Positions 60,844 to 64,000 of a DNA stretch of 64,000 nucleotides are shown here, one piece after another. Below the pieces are notes generated by a model. The model did no database searches. It was not told where the DNA came from and saw nothing but the letters and a program-made list of their open reading frames with translations. The stretch's first letter is position 1. Each line of letters begins with the position of its first letter. The DNA is from Polaribacter sp. SA4-10 (GTDB taxonomy: Bacteria > Bacteroidota > Bacteroidia > Flavobacteriales > Flavobacteriaceae). The DNA is taken from assembly GCA_949519155.1 (NCBI GenBank), contig CATIQU010000003.1:1-64000 (forward strand). Reading direction: 5' to 3'. The position numbers were made by a program, and so were the translations under genes.

Positions 60844-62301
60844 TTATGCTTTGGGTAAAATTACGGTAAAAACGGTACCAATTCCTTCTTTTGATGTAAA
60901 CGAAATGGTTCCGTCATAGGCTTCAATAATGTTTTTTATCATTGGTAAACCCAATCCCATACCACTACTTTTGGTGGTAAATTTTGGCTCAAAGATTAAA
61001 TCTTTCAATGGGTCTGAAATTCCTTTTCCATTATCGGAAACAGCAATTTTAAGATTATTTCCTTCAGAAGTAACTTTAACTTCAATAATTGGATTGTTTG
61101 TATGTTCGGAAGCTTGATCTGCGTTTTTTATCAAATTGGTAACAATACGAATCAGCTGTGTTTTGTCTAAATTGGCAAAGAGTTCTTTTTCAGAATGTTG
61201 ATACGAAATATAGTCTTCATTAAAAATATCTAAGGCTAATTTTACGACACCAATCACTTCTATTTTCTCTCTTTTCTGAGTTGGCATTTTTGCAAAATCA
61301 GAAAATGCGGAGGCTATTGAGCTCATCACATCTATTTGCTGAATTAAAGTCTCACTATATTCTGTTAGTTTTTCTTTTGCATTTTCTGCTGTCGGATTGA
61401 ATTTTCTCTCGAAACTTTGCACGGTTAGACGCATTGGAGTTAGTGGGTTTTTAATTTCGTGCGCCACTTGTTTTGCCATTTCTCGCCAAGCTTGTTCTCG
61501 CTCACTTTTTGCTAATTTCACAGCACTTTCAGTTAATTCATCGATCATACTATTATAGGCATCTACCAAAATTGCAATCTCGGAGCTTACTGAATTTAAA
61601 ATAATTTTTTCATTCCGTTTATTAAGTCTTGTTTGCTCCATTTTATCAGAAATCGTTTTTATAGAACGTGTGATATAACTTGATAAAAAATAGGCCAATA
61701 AAATAGCAATGAGAAACATTAATAAATACACCAAACTTAATCGGGAAATAAACTCTTTAAGTTCATTTTCTATTTCTGAATTGTCTTGGGTAAATTGAAC
61801 TTCTAAAATTCCGATTCGCTTAAATTTTGGGTCGTTGATATAAGAATACGAGGATTGAAAACTAATTCCATCTGCTTGAGCTGTTTTTAAAATTCGATGG
61901 TTCGAGTTTTGAGCCAACTTAGAGATCACTTCTTTTGAAAGCGGTTTTTCATCAATCTTTTCGAAGGCACTTCCCAAAGAAGTTTTTAATAGTTTGCCAT
62001 CCAAATCAAATAAGGAGATATTTAATTTATTGATAGAGGATATTTCATAAATACGGTCTTGAAAAATTCTAGGAAGATTTACCGTATTTACAGGATATAT
62101 GGTCTTGTTTTTAAGTTCTAATTCAATCGTTTCTTTGGTTATGGACTCTTTCCGTTCAAAACGCTGAATGTTATAATCTTTGGCCTGTTCATCATATTGA
62201 TATACGGTAACAACCAAAATTAAAACAGAGGCCATTAGCACCAATAAGATCATTGATAGAAAGATGCGTATTCTAAGGGAAATATTTTTAAGATTACTCA
62301 A
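60844..62301 (-). CDS. Sensor histidine kinase with HAMP domain (NtrY-like)
   Basis: Membrane kinase of 485 residues. Two transmembrane helices (about 10-30 and 188-210) enclose a periplasmic sensor of about 155 residues. A HAMP domain (about 210-260) leads to HisKA with phospho-acceptor His in HEIKNPLTPMRLT near 282, and the ATPase with NLIKNADQA, DNGKGI and GMGLGLPMI. The HEIKNPLTPM box is that of NtrY/NtrB-type kinases. No response regulator is adjacent, so it is an orphan and its partner is not in this window. Confidence 0.92.
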   Translation of the reverse strand: MSNLKNISLRIRIFLSMILLVLMASVLILVVTVYQYDEQAKDYNIQRFERKESITKETIELELKNKTIYPVNTVNLPRIFQDRIYEISSINKLNISLFDLDGKLLKTSLGSAFEKIDEKPLSKEVISKLAQNSNHRILKTAQADGISFQSSYSYINDPKFKRIGILEVQFTQDNSEIENELKEFISRLSLVYLLMFLIAILLAYFLSSYITRSIKTISDKMEQTRLNKRNEKIILNSVSSEIAILVDAYNSMIDELTESAVKLAKSEREQAWREMAKQVAHEIKNPLTPMRLTVQSFERKFNPTAENAKEKLTEYSETLIQQIDVMSSIASAFSDFAKMPTQKREKIEVIGVVKLALDIFNEDYISYQHSEKELFANLDKTQLIRIVTNLIKNADQASEHTNNPIIEVKVTSEGNNLKIAVSDNGKGISDPLKDLIFEPKFTTKSSGMGLGLPMIKNIIEAYDGTISFTSKEGIGTVFTVILPKA

Positions 62302-62351
62302 AGCTATTTTCTTTTTTTTTACGATTTACAAAGTCCTTAAAAATATTTGAC

Positions 62352-62386
62352 CAAACGTATTTGAAATTTAGTCTAAAGATAACCAA
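62352..62386 (-). promoter_or_regulatory. Possible promoter of the NtrY-like kinase gene
   Basis: On the minus strand TTG (62386-62384) and TACGTTTG (62359-62352) match the Bacteroidota elements, but the spacer is 24 bp, just outside the common range. The start would be near 62345, with a leader of about 44 nt. Confidence 0.35.
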
Positions 62387-62388
62387 AT

Positions 62389-62424
62389 AAAAAAGCCACT
62401 ACTCTATTTTGTAATGGCTTTTTT
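62389..62424 (-). terminator. Terminator of leuS
   Basis: A 10-bp stem (AAAAAAGCCA/TGGCTTTTTT) with a 16-nt loop. On the minus strand the stem ends in a U-rich stretch. It lies about 120 bp past the leuS stop and next to the kinase promoter. Confidence 0.75.
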
Positions 62425-62545
62425 GTTTTCCTTTAAAAAAAAGGGATTTAGTCTGCTTTTTGTAAATTCCTGATTCTCTAAAAATGCCTACCCACTAAGA
62501 ACTGTAATCCTTAATCAAGCAAATACAAAACGCAAATTGAGTGCG

Positions 62546-64000
62546 CTAGCTAACAATATTTACAATTTTCCCTGGAACAATAATCACTTTTTTAGGTGCA
62601 GCTCCTGCCAATTGTGCAATTGTTTTTTCGTCAGACAATACGGCCACTTCAATTTCGTCTTTTGATAAATCTAACGGTAATTCTATGGTAAAACGCATTT
62701 TTCCGTTGAATGAAATTGGATATTCTTTAGCACTTTCTATCAAATGTTTTGCGTCAAAAATTGGAAAACTCGCCGTAGAAATACTTTCTTTGTTTCCTAG
62801 TTTACTCCATAATTCTTCTGTAATATGGGGCGCGTATGGTGACAATAACACCAACATTGGAGCTAAAACTTCATTCTTATTACATTTTAGAGCAGTGAGT
62901 TCATTGACTGCAATCATGAAGGTAGAAACAGAGGTATTAAAAGAGAAGTTCTCAATATCTTCTGCTACTTTCTTAATGGTTTTATGTAAAATTTTTAGTT
63001 CTTCTTTCGTTGCTTTTTCTTTAGAAACTGCAACTCCATTTTCGTCAACATATAATTTCCATAGTTTTTTCAAGAAAGAGTACACGCCTGAAATTCCAGA
63101 GGTTTTCCAAGGTTTGGCTTGCTCTAAAGGGCCTAAAAACATTTCGAACAATCGCAACGCATCGGCGCCGTATTCTTCAACAATATCATCTGGATTGACC
63201 ACGTTGTATTTGGATTTGGACATTTTTTCTACCTCTCTACCAACAAAATAAGTTCCGTCTTTTAAAATAAACGTTGCTTTTTTGTAATCTTGATTTATCG
63301 GTTGGTTTTTAAATGCTTCAATATCCAATTCATCCGAAGAATTCACCAAAGAAACGTCTGCATGTATTGCTGTTTTAACAATCATGATCATATCTGCTTC
63401 ATCTGGGGTTAAGAACCCTTTGTCAAGAAATTCATTTTTTACGATTGCTTCAAACTCTGCATCGGATGTAAAAAGATTTTTAGAAACAAGAATTACTGGC
63501 AATTTATTTAGGGTTGCTTCACTTGTATGATCTGTAAAACAATCTGACTTTATAAAAGGAGTCGCTCTATAAACAAAGGCACTCGTTCCTAAAATCATTC
63601 CTTGATTGATTAGTTTTTTTGCAAACTCATCTACGGGTACAATTCCTTTGTCAAACAAGAATTTTTGCCAAAAACGAGCATATAATAAGTGTCCTGTTGC
63701 ATGCTCAGATCCGCCAATGTATAAATCTACTTCTTTCCAGTAGTCTAAAGATTCTTTGCTTGCAAATTCGGTTTCATTAGACGCATCCATATATCGGTTA
63801 AAATACCAAGAACTTCCTGCCCAACCTGGCATGGTGTTTAATTCTAATGGGTATACGGTTTTGTTTTTTAGCTTCTCGTTAGATACTACTTTCTTTCCTC
63901 GAGAATCCCAAGCCCAAGTTGTTGCTCTTCCTAGTGGCGGTTCGCCCGCTTCTGTTGGAAGGTATTTTTCTACTTCTGGCAATACAATTGGCAAGTGTTT
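62546..64000 (-). CDS. leuS: Leucine--tRNA ligase, C-terminal part (5' end beyond the window)
   Basis: The last about 484 residues of LeuRS; the frame stays open to the window edge, so the start lies to the right. The sequence begins KHLPIVLPEVEKYLPTEAGE, then has GGSEHATGHLLYARFW, GREVEKMSKSKYNVVNPDD (KMSKS) and VEEYGADALRLFEMFLGPLE, all typical LeuRS elements, and ends in the C-terminal domain VIIVPGKIVNIVS. An inserted stretch with FVYRATPFIKSDCFTDHTSE between the GGSEH and KMSKS motifs is a leucine-specific region as usual for Bacteroidota LeuRS. Confidence 0.95.
   Translation of the reverse strand, partial: KHLPIVLPEVEKYLPTEAGEPPLGRATTWAWDSRGKKVVSNEKLKNKTVYPLELNTMPGWAGSSWYFNRYMDASNETEFASKESLDYWKEVDLYIGGSEHATGHLLYARFWQKFLFDKGIVPVDEFAKKLINQGMILGTSAFVYRATPFIKSDCFTDHTSEATLNKLPVILVSKNLFTSDAEFEAIVKNEFLDKGFLTPDEADMIMIVKTAIHADVSLVNSSDELDIEAFKNQPINQDYKKATFILKDGTYFVGREVEKMSKSKYNVVNPDDIVEEYGADALRLFEMFLGPLEQAKPWKTSGISGVYSFLKKLWKLYVDENGVAVSKEKATKEELKILHKTIKKVAEDIENFSFNTSVSTFMIAVNELTALKCNKNEVLAPMLVLLSPYAPHITEELWSKLGNKESISTASFPIFDAKHLIESAKEYPISFNGKMRFTIELPLDLSKDEIEVAVLSDEKTIAQLAGAAPKKVIIVPGKIVNIVS

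Noticed and set aside
62685..63251. A 188-codon open frame on the plus strand
   Set aside because: It lies wholly opposite leuS, whose KMSKS and other motifs show the minus strand is coding.

Overview
The window looks like a chromosomal segment of a marine-type member of the Flavobacteriaceae (Bacteroidota), broadly Polaribacter/Tenacibaculum-like. I infer this from the low GC (estimated by eye at about one third), the lack of Shine-Dalgarno sequences, several promoters of the Bacteroidota form TTG-N(about 19-20)-TAnnTTTG, and family-restricted genes: the gliding lipoprotein GldH, a PorZ-like type IX secretion (T9SS) protein with a sorting-type C-terminus, a DUF4837 lipoprotein, and the long LspA, PSP1/RicT-like and two-subunit CoA-transferase forms common in this group. 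I see no rRNA, tRNA or CRISPR array. Nearly all the sequence is coding, mostly on the minus strand and in tight or overlapping operons.

Layout. 1-248: an unidentified gene edge and a hairpin. 249-1995: an OmpR-type response regulator and its histidine kinase. 2004-3278: purD. 3358-14686: a minus-strand surface polysaccharide locus. It holds a chain-length (Wzz-like) protein, dTDP-sugar genes rfbB, rfbA and rfbC, a Wzx flippase, two Wzy/WaaL-like polytopic proteins, three glycosyltransferases and the priming phosphoglycosyltransferase. Together they would make and export a repeat-unit glycan; rfbD is missing. 14711-18454: a 561-aa protein of unknown function, a C-terminal processing protease and rnpA. 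18628-20442: a glutaryl-CoA-dehydrogenase-like enzyme and a thiol-methyltransferase-like protein. 20457-26082: a complete RND efflux system (TolC, inner-membrane pump, adaptor). 26441-28912: a GNAT-like protein, TesB and an SdpI-like membrane protein. 28902-34440: a TonB-dependent receptor, recO and the PorZ-like protein. 34527-38074: a CYTH protein, a hemolysin-III-like protein, an acyltransferase, trpS and DUF1761. 38295-43387: a DUF4837 lipoprotein, a LysM lytic transglycosylase, exonuclease III, a small membrane protein and the two CoA-transferase subunits. 43452-47572: PBP1A, gldH and a RicT-like protein. 47733-49946: a broken patatin/outer-membrane-barrel gene. 49943-58: uvrC, lspA, a secreted protein, a DksA-like protein and ileS extend to 57080. 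57195-64000: a TerB/DnaJ protein, a bacilliredoxin, a small membrane protein, an HD hydrolase, a small helical protein, an enoyl-CoA hydratase, an NtrY-like kinase and the 3' part of leuS.

The two most unusual things are hidden outside intact reading frames. (1) The patatin-like type Vd autotransporter gene at 47733-49946 is split by three frameshifts. Each sits at a short tandem repeat: a 4-bp unit x3, a 10-bp unit x3 and a 6-nt homopolymer. Removing one unit at each site restores a single frame of about 732 codons. This is either a decayed gene or a multi-site contingency (phase-variable) locus. (2) Between the two CoA-transferase subunit genes lies a degraded four-helix-bundle (23S rRNA intervening-sequence/Avd-like) gene with an internal stop. 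It is bracketed by paired 11-bp inverted repeats, which suggests a small insertion cassette that separated a normally contiguous gene pair.
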